From Trichoplax sp. H2 (Eukaryota; Placozoa; Uniplacotomia; Trichoplacea), in assembly GCA_003344405.1 (NCBI GenBank), contig NOWV01000039.1, positions 62,001 through 126,000 on the forward strand: DNA of 64,000 nucleotides, in the 5' to 3' direction. The position numbers were made by a program, and so were the translations under genes. The notes under the pieces were generated by a model that saw only the letters and a program-made list of their open reading frames with translations, ran no database searches and had not been told where the DNA came from. Positions 10,186 to 25,421 of the stretch are shown here, piece by piece. How positions within the stretch are numbered: the stretch's first letter is position 1; every line of letters begins with the position of its first letter.

Positions 10186-13100
10186 ATGCTTCGTCATTCT
10201 CCTTCTTTCTTCATGGAGTTGACAATATTAATATTTATATTTGCTTGGGCTTCAATCAGCGGTAAGTTAACTCTAATTTGAGCAGTAATATTTCACGATA
10301 TTCACATATGATAGCAATATTGATATAAAAGATCAAAAGTCAACTGAATCAATGCTTTATGAATAATTTTTCTCAACGGATTCCAATCCATGCGTAGTTG
10401 TTATTTCAAACTTGCTAATTATTGCATTAAATTAGAACCAATGCTTTTGGAATCAAGTTGCGCAAGAATAATATGATTATGCATTGACTTAAAATCTAAA
10501 TCAATAATCTTTTTTCACCCAAACATGAGCTAGAAGTAGATAATGTAAATAGATATAATATTTATGGTTCATTCAACCTACTCTCCATATTACATTATTA
10601 ATGATAGAAACAAGTCAGTGACCTGATTTCAGATTGAGATCCATTAATGAAATAGAGGTTTATAAAAAAATAGATTATGCTCGTACACTGATTGGCAATG
10701 CAAATTTATAATCTACCTTTTATCTACTATAATCACTTTAAGGAATGGAAATAAATTCGTAACTCAATTTTAGTCAAATTTACTAAATACCGGTACAACC
10801 GATAGCTCGGTTTTAGATTTACTGTCAATAATAAAATAGTGACAGTGTTTCTAACATGTATTAAATTATAATTATTAACACAAAATAACCACATTTTTAT
10901 ATAAATCAGCAACCTATTTTCCATCACAGTGAAGGTTTACTTCAGGACAAAGTAAAATTTATAATTCGCTTCTTACCCACTCTTCTACTTATAATTTTTG
11001 AGTAGATACCGTAATCCCTTATAATATAATAACACAATGATGCGTATATTGACTTTAAATTTACATCATCTATCCTTTTCCATCCTCATAAACATTTGAT
11101 ACAGATGGAAATAAAAATTTACATTGCGCATCTGAAATCACTAATATATGATTATCAAGAACGTGTTTAAACCTGAATATACGAGTTATTCGAGCATATA
11201 CTAATTAATTGTTAATGGGTAACGTAATAAGAACTTTTAAGCTTCCATATTTAAATCATATCCATGACTATAGTAATAAGAAAGGCATTATTGCAAATTA
11301 AGACAGGTCCAGATGCGCACTTTCGTATTTAATAGTGTTGATCACATATGCAGACAGTTTTTGAGAATGTGCTCGAACTATACGTATTTAACCTCGCCGA
11401 AACTTAATTTACTACACCTACTCTAAGCTATCTGGTACGCCATTTTATCGACTTGACCATAAATTTATAAGAGCAAATTTATTATATACTTTATGGTTAG
11501 AAAAAAATCAGCGTACGAAATTAAATAGAACAATAGCAATTAGTTTTTAGCTAAAATAAGATTGCCGTAATAGGCCAAACAAACGGTATCATGCAGTTTA
11601 AAGCCAATTGTTGATACATCCTAACATTAACATCAACAAAACATTTATTACATTCATATATTGATTTTTTTCCAGAAATAAAGATCAAAAAGACCAAATA
11701 ATTAAACAGATTTGCTTGTCTTTTTTCCTAACTGGAATAGCTCATGATTGTAATTTTTCATAACATATATTGTGCTGGCATATTTAGGTGCAGAAGCATT
11801 TACAGAGGTCGATTTAAGTTGTAATTTTGAGAGAAATTTTTGCCAATGGGAAAGTGGCCGTCATACAGATTCTAAATTTGCTTGGATCAGAAACAAGGGA
11901 GAAACTATCACCTCCAAAACTGGTCCAAGTTACGATCATACCTATCAAAATCCAAATCGTGAGAGAAACAGTATATTTTAATGTTTCTAAAATAGGTTTC
12001 CTAATCAAACTGATAGCAAGCTTTACTGTATCATACATTTCTGCTAATGATTACTATTAAAGTTATACTGATAACATTTTTCCCTCGAAACAATTTTGAA
12101 GGTGGCTATTACGCATATCTTGAAACATCCAATCCATTATACAATAGGGCTACTTTGGAGAGTCCTGTAATTCGCAGTAATCATAGTCATTGCCTACGAT
12201 TTTGGTACAATATGAATGGAGCAGACGTTAGTCGACTTCAAGTTGTATCATCTACATTAGAAATATTATGGTCAAAAGAGCATAATCATGGCAATATTTG
12301 GCTATTAGCTGAAGTCGATATATTCTTAAGGGTGCAACAATATAAAGTGAGTTAAGTGGATTATTGATTATGTTGAATTAATAAAATTCTCTCACATGTA
12401 TAATACTTTTGTCCTTTTATAGTCAAATTTCTAATTGATAAGTATAGTTTGAAATGTATCTTTACAGTAGTATGCTGGTTTATTACATAAATTTTAGAAT
12501 ATAAATCATCGCATAATATAGTATCTTCTTAATGAGAATACTAACTAACTTATCATTGAGTTAAGGACTGAAAAGTTTTTCTGTGAACTTACGTCATGCA
12601 TGCATCAAGTTAACGTTATTATGTTCTCTAGATATCGATTACCGGGTACGCTGGAGATAGCTACGAAGCAGATATAGCTATCGATGATATTACATGGGAA
12701 AAAGGATTGTGTAAAAATACAGGTAACTTAAGTCATTATTAACAAATAATAAGATATCTTAATACTATGTGATATATGATACACTTTTAGTATTACTGTA
12801 GATGAGATAAGAAGTTGAATTCCTTAGATTGTATAGCTCAGCCTGTTTTTCTTTACCATCTAATGACTTACTCGGAGAGCGTTCCAAACTATAAATAATT
12901 CTGATCGCTTGACAATTTGTAACTACCAATAACATGGAATCTAAAGTTAGATTTTATCATAGTGAAAATTTAAAATTAAAAAATACTGTAAATGAACTTG
13001 CATATAGAGTACCGTATGTAACATTTGTAATATTCAAATTACTTAATTTGTAATTACATGAAATTATTTGTATCCTATGATTATTTGCGACATTATTTGA

Positions 13101-16100
13101 TGCTAACCCTTTGTAAGTGAAATAATTCGAAAAAAATGAAGTTTATCGACTGTATTATATTAATATAAGTGCCTTTAAATATTACAGAATTTGATAATTT
13201 AAAGTGCAATTTTGAATCGGGTTACTGCGGCTGGACTAATGTTGGCTTTGACAATTTTGATTGGACTCGAAGATCTGGCTCAACCTATAGTATTAATACT
13301 GGACCTGATTATGATCATACCTTGCAGACGCCAAACGGTAAGCATGTGAGCACATAGTATACTGTAATTCGAAAATATTATATTTCCCGACTATTTCAAA
13401 GATATTATATCTATGTGCAATATAGAGAACTTTAATGAATTTACCTTTTATGCATAAAGTGAACTAAACCTGAGAAAAAATTTAAAATACAGGTTATTAT
13501 GCATATATGGAAGCCTCTGATAGACACGCTGGAGAGAAAGTTATATTAGTTAGCAGAGTTCTGAATAATAAACGACCGATATGCTTTTCATTTTGGTATC
13601 ATATGCATGGTAAACGAGTCGGCAAATTATTAATTAAGGTTGTAACTAAAAATTCAACCGAAGTATTATGGGTAAAGGAAGGTAGTCAAGGTCAAGATTG
13701 GAAAGAAGCAAAGATCAATATAACGACTATTCCACGAGAATATCAAGTAATACATCGTGTATTTTAAATATACCCATATATTAAAATCTTCTCCGGAACT
13801 ACTTTCTCTAAATAGTTAATTGCATTAATATAGTGCAATTCCAATTCCAATCGTTATCGAAATCCTAATAATCTAGTACGCTATTATTCTACACATTAGT
13901 AAAATAGCTGTACTCCTTCTCTAACATTAATTAAATGTCAATACTATCATATATAGCATTTTCTAATTGTTACACATATTTACTGACTTTTAATGTTGAC
14001 TCTTAATTATGTGTGTACTACTTTATATATTGGGTAATAATATCAACTTATGTAGGTATTTATTATTTTAAGAGAAATCCATTCTATTTGACATGACTGT
14101 AGTAACGATGCTATTAAGCTGATGTCCATAAGAGGGAGAAATTTTACAAATCACTAAAGTTTTAGATTTTTATCAGGTCGATCAATTTTACGTTTTGGTA
14201 CATAATAATTTCTATTAATGCATAGTATAAAGATTCGGATGAAGCTTTACATTTGTCATGATAAAGTTTATAATGAAATATTTATAGTTAAGCAATCAAA
14301 ATAAGGATTTTTGCTTTTGCTAAAAAATTCTGATTTTATTGATTTAGTAAGCATTTACGACATTAAAACTCATGGTTTATACGCAACTTATAGATTCATA
14401 TCGTAGCAGTTTGTGGCCTTGACTGGTCGAGTGATATTGCAATTGACGATATCGAAATAAATGAAGGCAGTTGTGGTTGGTATTTATCATATTACCCCTA
14501 TTAAACTACATGATTTTTTCATGGTGATAAAATTAGCATACTGAATAATTCTCTAGGCATACACCCATGTAACCAGAATCCTTGCAAGAATGGTCGATGT
14601 AATATCATCAGCTCTGTTAGCTATACATGTGACTGTTGGATAGGATATGAAGGAAAACACTGCGAAATCTGTTAGTATTAATAAAATACACTAAAAAATT
14701 AAATATTTATTTTATATTGTTCTCTTAGATATCACAATCTCTTAGCCATTTTAATTGATCTTAGTTAAAGGATATAAAGCGTGCGAAAGTAATCCTTGCC
14801 TATCGGGCACTTGCGTAAGCTTGGCTAATGGAAGGCGATATAAATGTCAATGTCCTCCCGGATTTACAGGAGCTCAATGCTTACGAAGTAACTAATACTC
14901 ACATCATTACAAAATCTTACTAATTCAGAATTTGCTTTCCGACAATGTATAGTCTTACCTGGCTAAATTTTTTAGAGAGTGACAATATTTAATAAATCGA
15001 CACCGGAGTATAAAACGAATCTTTTTCAGTTACTAAAATTTATAAGAACCACGTTAGCAATTTAAATTTAGCTAATAATAATATATGATTTACTCAGTAA
15101 TTTGTGATAGGCTATATTGCTAATAATTTATGGTATAGTACATTTACTAACAATATGATACTAACCTTTAAGGTTTTAATTTTATCTATATAACAGCCAT
15201 AAAACAATCTAGTCGTCAAATCAGACAGGCAATCATGAATTATCCACTTACAGTAATTGACAGAAATAGAATAGAAAGCGTTACTTTATTTTTCCAATAT
15301 AAGCATGACGATTTCTAAACTATTAAGTCATCACTGCGTGGAATACATCGTTAACAATCTCGATCTTAATGCTTGCGCATAGCTTAATAGAAAATAATTT
15401 TTCGTTTATATTTATAGTTTCGAACTGGACATGCGATTTTAAAAAAGATTTTTGTTCTTGGGAGCAAAGTGATTTAGATACATTAGACTGGGAATTCGCT
15501 GAGTTGGAAAATCGTGGTAAGTTAAGTCAGATCAAAATTAGATACTGTCTGATAAGTCACAGGCAGATATCAAATATGCCTGGCATAGAATTTCAGTGCA
15601 GAATACAAATAAATTTTTATTTTTACATGAATTGTATCGATACAGAAAATATGATGATACTAGCTCAATATCATTTATTAATGTTTAAGAATTAAGACTA
15701 GGTGTTTTACAGAAGAAGAGCACATCATTATTCGTACTGCAATTTATTTTACGAGATTAATATTTCTATTTTATTATGATCTTCATTGCAGATCGGTACT
15801 TAAGTTTATTCAATAGAGATGGGAGCAATGGCTTTGCTATTATCAAGAGTCCATTACTGCAAGGCAATGATAAACTGTGCTTCAAATTTTCCTATCTTAT
15901 CGTCGGTAATACGACATCATTGGCTGTAACCACCTCCTTTAACGGCAAAATCTGGTCTAAAGATGGTGGAAGGATAAATACTTGGCGTAAAGCTGCAATT
16001 ACAATCGATAAAGTAGACCGTTATGTTCTCTTCAAGGTATCAATATTAATTATTCTTTGTCCGTAAATTATACCAATCATTATCCGAATCTTGAGTACAT

Positions 16101-18495
16101 TTAGAATTAAAATGAAATCTTTCGACATAGATTTATATCACAGCATTACGTCGTCGAGGAGACGGAAGGATCGCACTTGATGATGTTCAGCTACTTCCCG
16201 GAAAATGCCGTAAGTGAGGCAAATTTCTTAAATTTTTAGCTTTACTAACCCGCAAGGATCATAACAGTTATAATAAGTACCAGAGTAAATTTAAACTATA
16301 TCAAAACTTTAAGGCATAACGTAAAGATTTTATTATTTTCCATTTTACCATATTTCATCGGATAAATATCATGATACAGCGGCTATCTGGGATTATGAAG
16401 GTAAATTAAAAGTAGTAGATAGACAAAATGTTCTAATTAACGATTTCTATTAAAATGAAATGAACGTTAAATGATTTTTATTATCCTATCATAGAAACTA
16501 TTTATAGTTTTATAGTTGTATGATTTACAGAATTTGATATTTGTCTCATCACAAGTTCGTCTAACAATATACAAACTTCTTCAATTTTATAAATTATCGA
16601 TATCACAGCCAACTTAGATTGCAACTTTCAAGATGACTTCTGTGCTTGGAATAATGCGTTCTTCGATGATTTTGATTGGGGAAGAAGGTCTGGTCCTGTA
16701 ACAACTACATCTATTGGAGCTAAAACGAGTACTAAATTGCGTCCAGGTGCTTAAGTACATCATCAAATTAATTCGATAAGTATTAATACATTCTAGTTTA
16801 TCTTTAAATGTAGAACTATCAAGTACAAGTGATCAATAAAATTCTATATTCAAACATAATTACTAACATAAGTTCCTTATTTCATTAATAGACTATTACG
16901 CTTTCATCGATGGTATTACCAACATGGAAACTAATCGTGCGGTATTAGTTAGCCCAGACATGAAAAGCAGTGGTAACCGATTTGAACTTACTTTTTCCTA
17001 TCATATGTATACCTATGTTGTTGGAACATTATCAATCTCTACAACATATAACGGTGTCATTTGGACTAAAAGTGGCAGTCAAAGCGTTAGTTGGTTGAGT
17101 GAAAAGATACCTATTAACGTTCCTAAAGGACAAGAATATCAAGTAAGCCTATTTCATCACTGCATTGCACATACATATATATCGTATTTCGGTAAATGTC
17201 AATATTTATATAAAATAATTCGAAAATTATATTGTGATGGATATATAGCTACTAGAATATTGGACATCTTCAATTTTTTATTATTGTTATAATTAGCGTT
17301 GATTATGTTATTTAAATGCTATCATATTGCCATCGGATTTGTGCCAGTATTGATGAGCATAGCTATTTCATAAACTATGATGGGGGTTAATTTAAGCCCA
17401 TATTTACATCTTTCTATAGATTCATATTTCTGCCACAGCAGGTTATGCCAATTTAGCTATCGATGATATTATCTGGAGAAAAGATCAACGTAAGTACTTT
17501 CCTTTATCGTATCCTTTGAGTAACATATCATTTAGTACAATTCATTCAAACTCGATAAAGGTGTTTTAGTGCAAATCTGATTTTCTATTATCCATTGATT
17601 TCCTATTTGTCCATTATAATTAATTATATCTAACAATACATTAGGTGCAGAAGAAATTCAATCGATTCGAGCGATACCCAATCATCCAAGATGTGGTATA
17701 GCTAACTCTATACCTCGGATTGTTGGCGGTAGTGTTGCTTCTCCTCATAGCGTTCCATGGCAAGCGTTATTGACTGTGCATACTACGATAGGGAATCTTC
17801 GGCGTAGAAGTACTTGTGGTGGCTCATTAATTAATGAAAACTGGCTCATTACAGCAAGTCATTGTGTATCGAATAAACCATTTCTAGTTGATATTGAATT
17901 TGGACGGCATAATCTTTTAGCAGAAGAGAACTATACTAAGCAAACAAGGATCGCTAAGTCTATCTTTCTACATCCCATATTTCAAGATAAATATTCCTAT
18001 TTGCATATTAAAGATATGGATGCTGATATTGCTTTAATTAAGCTTAATGCACCAGTAGCTATTAATAATTTCGTGCGGCCAATATGTTTTCCAGCAGCTA
18101 ATGATACATTTAATGAATTTAACTCATGCAAAATATCTGGTTGGGGTAGAACAGCTGGCCAACCGAGTCATATCTTACGTTATGCCGATGTCCCTATCTT
18201 GAATCAGAAACTTTGTAATAGTACCCATTCTTATAATGGTCAAATAACTTCTAACATGTTATGTGCTGGTTATATGCAAGGCTACACAGATGCTTGCTAT
18301 GGTGATAGTGGTGGTCCACTATCATGTAAGCATCGTCCAGATGCAGTCCCATCTGCGTATTCAAATCGATGGTATTTAGCTGGTGTCATTAGTGGTGGAC
18401 AGGGTTGCGGACAAAAATATTACCCTGGTATTTATACAAGCGTAACAACAATACCCATTTACAAATGGTTATCAAAGATATTAGAAAATAACTAA
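10186..18495 (+). CDS. Secreted multidomain protease: signal peptide, MAM x2, EGF x2, MAM x2, trypsin
   Basis: This intact 17-exon gene encodes about 1019 residues. Exons: 10186-10261, 11788-11958, 12102-12346, 12632-12722, 13188-13337, 13493-13746, 14394-14475, 14557-14670, 14765-14887, 15418-15516, 15792-16036, 16131-16209, 16380-16400, 16609-16746, 16892-17142, 17420-17489, 17645-18495. All have AG/GT borders and matching phases. Exon 1 is a signal peptide (MLRHSP, then a hydrophobic core ending FAWASISG). Each MAM domain spans three exons (LSCNFERNFCQW-type start, IAIDDI-type end). The two EGF modules, one exon each, show CNQNPCKNGRC and CESNPCLSGTC. The trypsin domain has an SIPR/IVGG activation site, His in TASHC, Asp in DADIALIKL, Ser in GDSGGP and Asp189, so trypsin-like Arg/Lys specificity is expected. 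The propeptide Cys (HPRCG) may tether the light chain. Likely an extracellular digestive or matrix protease; substrate unknown. Confidence 0.92.
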
Positions 18496-19290
18496 TAAAC
18501 TGTGTCAATGTTTCCAAAATAAATGTTAGTATCTAGCTGTTAGATTTTTTAATTTTATTCTATATATATTGTTTTATCGCTGTATGTTTTCTACTATTTT
18601 TAGACATTTTACTTTCAGTTTAGCTATTATAAGTTCATTTATTCTAAACTTCAGTAAATTAGACGATATGGCTACTGTAACATATCGAACCGCTTAAATG
18701 CTACATTAGAAAAAAACATAAATAGGAAACAATGGCCAACTGAAATATTAATTATCCGATAAAGCTGGCCTAAGTTAACATTTTGCAACAAAAATTTTTG
18801 TTGTAATTTTCAATAATTTTATATCTTGACTTCAATTCACAGGTATGTGATATCTTAATATGCGATAAAAATATATCAGTTTTTGGCGGCCGTTAGTTAA
18901 TGATTCGATTGTACAACACCATAAATTGTCACTCAAACAAGATAAACGCCTATTCATGATAATGATACTTTTCCCGAAAAGCGATATCATTACTTATAAA
19001 GATCGGTATCTCAATATTTTATAAAGTAGTATCAATGCTTGCATCCTATAGCTGGAGAGAGGTAAAATTAAAAAATTGATTCCTAATCCATAAATACAAA
19101 GGTGATGGCTAGTAGCGTCTGATTTTAATTCTAGGCTAAAATTAGAACCGAAAATATTTTATGAATAGTATCATGTAGGAGCTAAAGAAACGCAATAAAA
19201 TAATTTTCCCCTCAATTTCACATTGAGCCAAAAATTAAAGCCTTTAGCTTACATGGAATATACTTATGGCATAAACTTACATAATTGATC
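18496..19290 (+). repeat. 3' flank of protease unit, copy 3 of 3
   Basis: This flank is homologous to 353-710 and 1744-2110. It opens with 'aatgtttccaaaataaatg' after the stop and later has 'agtagcgtctgatttt', 'cgcaataaaataattttcc' (AATAAA near 19195) and 'ggcataaacttac' in the same order. About 400 bp in the middle (roughly 18620-19100) is not in the other copies. Confidence 0.65.
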
Positions 19291-22200
19291 ATCTTAATAC
19301 CATAAAAATATTAACACAACCCATTTGAATATACGTTCATATATATGACTACTTAGTGAACAAACTTGGATATGCTACTAAAATATGGTAAATTTTAAAT
19401 TTCTTGCAAGTTATGAAATTAATATCATTAGTAGACACATGAAAGGAAGTATATTATACCTTTAATGCTGCTCTACGAATCTGTCTTGATTGTATAATTT
19501 GTAGTTAGAAATTTCCAATTTGAGCTTATGTTGATGCATTTCTAGTATTATTCACGAACATTTAATAAAGATGAAGTATAGATATCATTATTATACCAAT
19601 TTTTTATGAACTCTTGATTCTGTAGTTACGAATCTTCATGTGGTAAAGTAACAATGAGTGCATGTAGTAAAATAGCTTTCCGCCATTTTGCTTCTATATA
19701 TTTTAATCATGAGGCATAAAATCCAGACACATTTGAATGCTAAAATAATAAATTATTATGGCGCAGCTAATGCTAAGAAAAAAATTATATAGTCTAGACG
19801 TACTATACTATTGGCGTGCATACAGATGATCGATAATATTAATTCGATCAGTATTTGAAAATGCACAGTTCTAGAGTTTTAAGGCTTCTACTGAAATTAT
19901 TGAGAATCATCTACATTATTAATCCTAAAGCTATTGTATTAATGAATCTACGAAAATCTGGAATGGACGAAGAAGCTTATTATATTTTGTTATTTCTATC
20001 GCTATCATGTGAACCCATTCTATTGCTAGAATATCTTAACAATCAATGTAATATCTTGCCACATGCACATATTAAATGAGATCATGTTTGATTTAAATAT
20101 AATCCTCTAATGATACAGCACTTAATAAATTAATCATCGTTTATCCAACTTGTACTAATTCAAGTTTACGCCGGATGTAAATTATGCAGCATCTCGCAAA
20201 CAGATATACTGTTTTTATCCTAACTCAAGATTTTATTGATTGTGCATCACAATTATCCTCTTATGAATAAGCCCACATATTAATTTTAATGAATACTGTA
20301 ATACTTTCGCATCATTAAAACATTCTATAAAAAATATCCGGTATGTGCTAAAAATATGCTTTAGGAGATAAATTTTATTCACCTACAATTAAGAATGCAA
20401 AACAACATAATATTTGTTTTGGAATAATCAGTCACCTTCACAAGAGGACCATTCTGGTTAAATAACATAACCGCATATTGGCATTTCCTATTCTAATATT
20501 TTGATTATATAATTATTAGGCTTTGCTATATTTAGCTAACTATAGTTATAATTTTAAAAATATTCGATTGCTTTTTGTTATTCTACTTTTCTTTTATACT
20601 ATATTTAATAATGAAAAAATGCGGAACAGTATAACATCACTTTGATCGTGAACTTTAGGATATACAAGTTGTGAATGCTTTATTATGGTAGATCATAAAT
20701 CCATGAGTATGAATAGGGCAATGAATAAGATTTACTGTATAATGTTTTCAAGTGTGGTAGCAAGAAGCGAACCGCAATTTATGAAAGCCAAGAACTTATT
20801 AAAAGCTCACCTTAGACAGTTCTTGTAATCTAATCAGCAGAAAGGAAATTAAAGAACAGGGCAATTGTATACTGGTAATGCCTAAAAATATAGGGTGCTG
20901 TACCCTATCTTATGTGCTAGTTTTTAAATGTAAGGTTCTGATCTGATTGTTGATGAACCAATCTAAAAATATCCGATATTTTACTATGATGAATGAAATA
21001 CTCATGATTTATAAAGTTATGCATGGCTTAATACCAAAAGTAAGTAATATAAAAGTAACGTACCGGTACCATATGAACAGCTGTAATAGTTAGTATATTT
21101 CGACGAATAAAATATTTACAGTTGGTGGTTTAAACTATAGCATAGATATATTTATTCATTTATTTATTTGTAAAAGACTAGTTTATAATTACTTATTTAA
21201 TACGATATTAAGTTTTGGCTATAAATAGGTTAAATCGGATCTGTAAAATATCAATCAACTTTTTAGTCAAAAATAACGCTACCGGTATTGTCCAAACACC
21301 AATACTTAATATTTGCAGCTGGCAGTTATATTGAAGAAAGGCCACTGCCCATAAAACTAGGAAAATTAGTACATAAGATCGACTTACCTATGTGCACAGA
21401 AAATTCAATTTTCTTTACTAGTTTATTTCATCTATCAAGTTCTATTTACGACCAGCCAAAGCACAATAACAATTTCATTTATTATGAGATCAAGTGAGGG
21501 CAAATGGTATACGCGTTATACTCGTATGATCATTTAAGAATTGATCCAACCGGAATTAAATATTTTAAAGAGTCCTTGAATCTATTTTATTGGCTTCAGT
21601 TCATATTTTATTCCTATTTCATAAACAGCTATTAAATTTTAGATAAACATTTTAAGATTCCTGATTAATACGATCTTCTATACGATATCAATTGATCAAA
21701 GTATCATAATAAAAATCTTGTATTCTTGTACGTATCATAACATTTTCGTATCATGTGAGGATTATAATAGATAGGTACTAACGAATTTCTCGAACTTTTA
21801 AGGCCATTTCAGTGAAAACAAGCTTAGCTATAACAAGATATATGGCATTAAAAAAAAATTTGTTAACGCAAGTCTATAAGATAAAATTCATAGTTTCATT
21901 CATCATATCCTGTGTCCAACAATTTCTTTTTGATTGGATAGCGATGCACTAGCCTCTAGGATTGTAATTATTTTTATTATTTGATATTCAATAGTAAATT
22001 TTATAAAGAGCTAATCGTTTTTTTTTTAAATAAAAAACACTAATTTTATTTCCATATATTGGAGCATTCTTGTTCATTTTACGCTTTATTAGCATCGCGA
22101 TTTATTAGTATTAGCAAACAAATAACTAATTTAAGATTACAACTCAATAATAGCTGACGACGTTAATACCATACGCAACTGTAATTAGCTTTTGTACTTT

Positions 22201-25200
22201 ATTACAATAATCATTACTTATGACTAACTGATAGTTATTTTTAGATTAAATTTGTAAAAGAATATCTTAAAATTCATGTTCGTAATTCAACTACTTACTG
22301 AAAATTCCTCTATTTCGTGGTCAACAATTGCATTTTTAAATAATTATGAATGCTTAGTTTTGTTAACTGATTGCGATAATGTTTACAGGTACTATACTCA
22401 TTAGTAACAGTAGATTAATCATGGAAAATATGAACTTTGTTATCTCTGAATATAGAAATAGTTTAAATTTAAGTATTTGATTATAATTTAATTAGTTATA
22501 GCCTTTATGTGATTGACGACAAGTCAAAGGGTAATTTTAATTATAAAATAGATGCTACGTCATCATATTGCAACCATAATTTCATCGCAGATTTCTCTTG
22601 GTTTATTCCAAATTATGATATTCTAGCTACATTTAGTGCCGATAAAGTTGACTTCAAAGTCAGAATACTTGTAAAATAACAAATAATTAGAAGTTCATGT
22701 ACATTATAGCCAAGCAAACCGTATAAATTTGTAAGTTTTATTTATATTCACCTTTTTTCGCAGCAGTCCCTAAAAGAAATACAACGTTATAATTTATTTA
22801 ACTATAGACTACTTTATTAAATTAAAATTTTTTTCATATAAAGTTCGACGTAGACCGGGTTTATAGATCTTATTACGTCATTAACTCTCAAATTCTGCAT
22901 TATTTGAAATACACGTATACATAATTCATGATAATAAGTCAACAAACAGATTAAAATAAACCCATGTGAAGTTGTAAACATACCATAAACAGTTTCAGCT
23001 TAATCAATAATATAACTTGATTGATTAGATTAGAATAGCTTCGCATTATAACGTGCGGAAAATAATTTTGTATCAATTTTAACATATTTTCTTCATTCTC
23101 ATCACGAAAAGTTAACTCAATCTAATAGCATATTATAGACATAGTTTTAAAAAAATAAACCAATTAATCGCGAGCAATGGCATGAAATTCGACTAAAAAG
23201 AAACTAAAGGATATATAATTGTGTTTATTAGAATACAAAATTTATTACTCGAAATTCTTATTAAATAAACGTAGATAGATCTGATCAATGCTAGACAATC
23301 GTATAATTTTTTACGGCAAAATAATAACTGCACGGTATGCTAAGTCAAGCAGGTAATACAATAATAAAAATTAAATTCTTTATTTAGTTACGCCATTATT
23401 TCAGGTTTATTTATAATTTAAGATTTTATTATTAACAAAATAAGAAGTTTCTTGGGTATCAACATGCTGCAATCTATAGATTTCAGTAGTTTATAATCTA
23501 TTATTTCATAGAGTAACAGAATATTACATGATATTGACCTTGAATTAAGATGTTGCAAGTAATAGTCCGGTCACTGGAGAACGATAGATTGATATGATGA
23601 TATCGATAGTCACTGCAATTCTAAATAACCTCTTTCATATTTTATAGCACATATGTATTACTGTGACTTAAAAAATCTAGAAAAAGCTATTATTATTAAC
23701 TTACTGATTATATTTAAAATCTTTCGTTTAATAATTGAAGATCAATTTGGCTTAATATAATCTCGAAGATGATCTGAAAACACCTGTCAATAAGCTCTTG
23801 GATATGGACGCTTGCAATAATGAAGAGAAGTGGGTGTTTAAAAGAATCTAAATTTTAGTATTTAACTATTTTTACAGATTGATGAATGAAAGAAAATTAA
23901 AATTGCAGACGTCATAAGTACTCAAACTGCTCTATAACATTTATAATTAATAGGTATTATTACTCGTCATTATTGATTCTACAAAACAGAATTATGCTAA
24001 TAATTTATATTTAGACGTAAAAACTATCATCGTTAACATCACCAATAAGCAGGATTATTGTGAATGCGTAAAATTTATTTCATCACATTATCACCCACTC
24101 AAAATAATTTTGGATGATGTGGGTAGGTTTCAATTTTGTGAATACTGTGAGATATTGTGTAGATAATAATGAAATAGAGAAATAAAATATTCTATCGGCT
24201 ACTATCTTGAATCTTCTTGTTAGTTGATATTTAATTTTGTTTATTTCAACCCACGGCTTCCGATGGACTGTTCTATTTCACTTGATATTAATTATAAGGC
24301 TGTTTTTTATCCTAGTTGTCAAAGCTTAAACATGATAAACGGATAAGAGATTGATTACTAGTTGATATTTGGAAATTAAGGTGTGTTAATGTTATTGACG
24401 AGAAAAAAAATGCCCGCATTGTCTATTTTGTATTCTAGTAACTAGCGATCGGTACTCTGGTGTCGAATTCTAACAATCACAATTAATCTACTCTGGTTAA
24501 AACTTAGTAATATAATGTTAATCCGCCAATTGAGCTTTAGTTACTCACCTGATTAAATAAAGTTGGACAAATAATTAAGGTAAGACAATATCGATATTAT
24601 TGGCTTCGATAATCGTTATATCAACATGTTTGTCTTTGTAAACTTGACATTATGGTAGTTTGAATAAAATTAAAAGAGGCATTTATTTAAGATGCTCTAA
24701 CAAGGCTATAAATAGTCCTACCAGTCGTTCCTTCTCTATTCACACACTTGCAGAACATCATTTGGTTAAGTCAAATTATCAGCTAACTTACTCTGGTCCA
24801 AATTGAAATACATAACTGGGTAGGAAATGTAATTATTCAGCTAAACTATTGCTATATCTTTTAATCATCCTTTATAGAGTTAGCTTCATGAATTCACAGC
24901 AGTACCAACTCTGTTTCGCTTTCCTTCACCACTTTATCATAACTAGTATTTGCTTTACGTTAATTTGTATTTGTGAAGCCGTCAAATACTTTATACTTGA
25001 TTGAATTTTTCCCTCTTTCGACACATTAGGGTTGTACAATCTAGCGATATTTTGTGCGTAGTTATTTTCTGTTCTGAAATCGTAGTAAGATATTGAAAAA
25101 GTTGTAAGCTACAATAATTGCAGCTGATAACTGACATTGGTAGATCTTTAGCCATTGTACGTTTGCGGTTAGATAAGAGAATATTATTGCGATATTAGCT

Positions 25201-25421
25201 AGAACTACAGTGCCAGTACTTGATTTCATGACATCGTTGAACGGTACGGCCTTAGTCGATACGCAATGATTATTTTTTCTGTCTAGATATTGATAATTTG
25301 ATCAATTCATACTTGTATATCGTATACGATTGTTCTAAAATATTGGTAAATCTTATCCTAATTATTCTTACTTATTATAAACTATTTTTTAGAATCGAAT
25401 TATCTAGCCTCACGCATAAAT
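19291..25421. other. Gene desert of about 6 kb
   Basis: Very AT-rich sequence in which I found no exon with conserved motifs, no RNA gene and no clear repeat. Short open frames at 19855-20079 and 21288-21497 start with TTG and have no domain, signal or splice support. The last 50 bases carry TATAAAC near 25376 and a pyrimidine-rich TTTTTTAG at 25386-25393, which could be the promoter or a 5' UTR acceptor of the peptide gene at 25422. Confidence 0.45.

Noticed and set aside
19855-20079. 74-codon frame, partly hydrophobic
   Set aside because: Starts at TTG, with no domain, clear signal peptide or neighbouring exon.
21288-21497. 69-codon frame
   Set aside because: Starts at TTG; no motif or splice support; likely chance.
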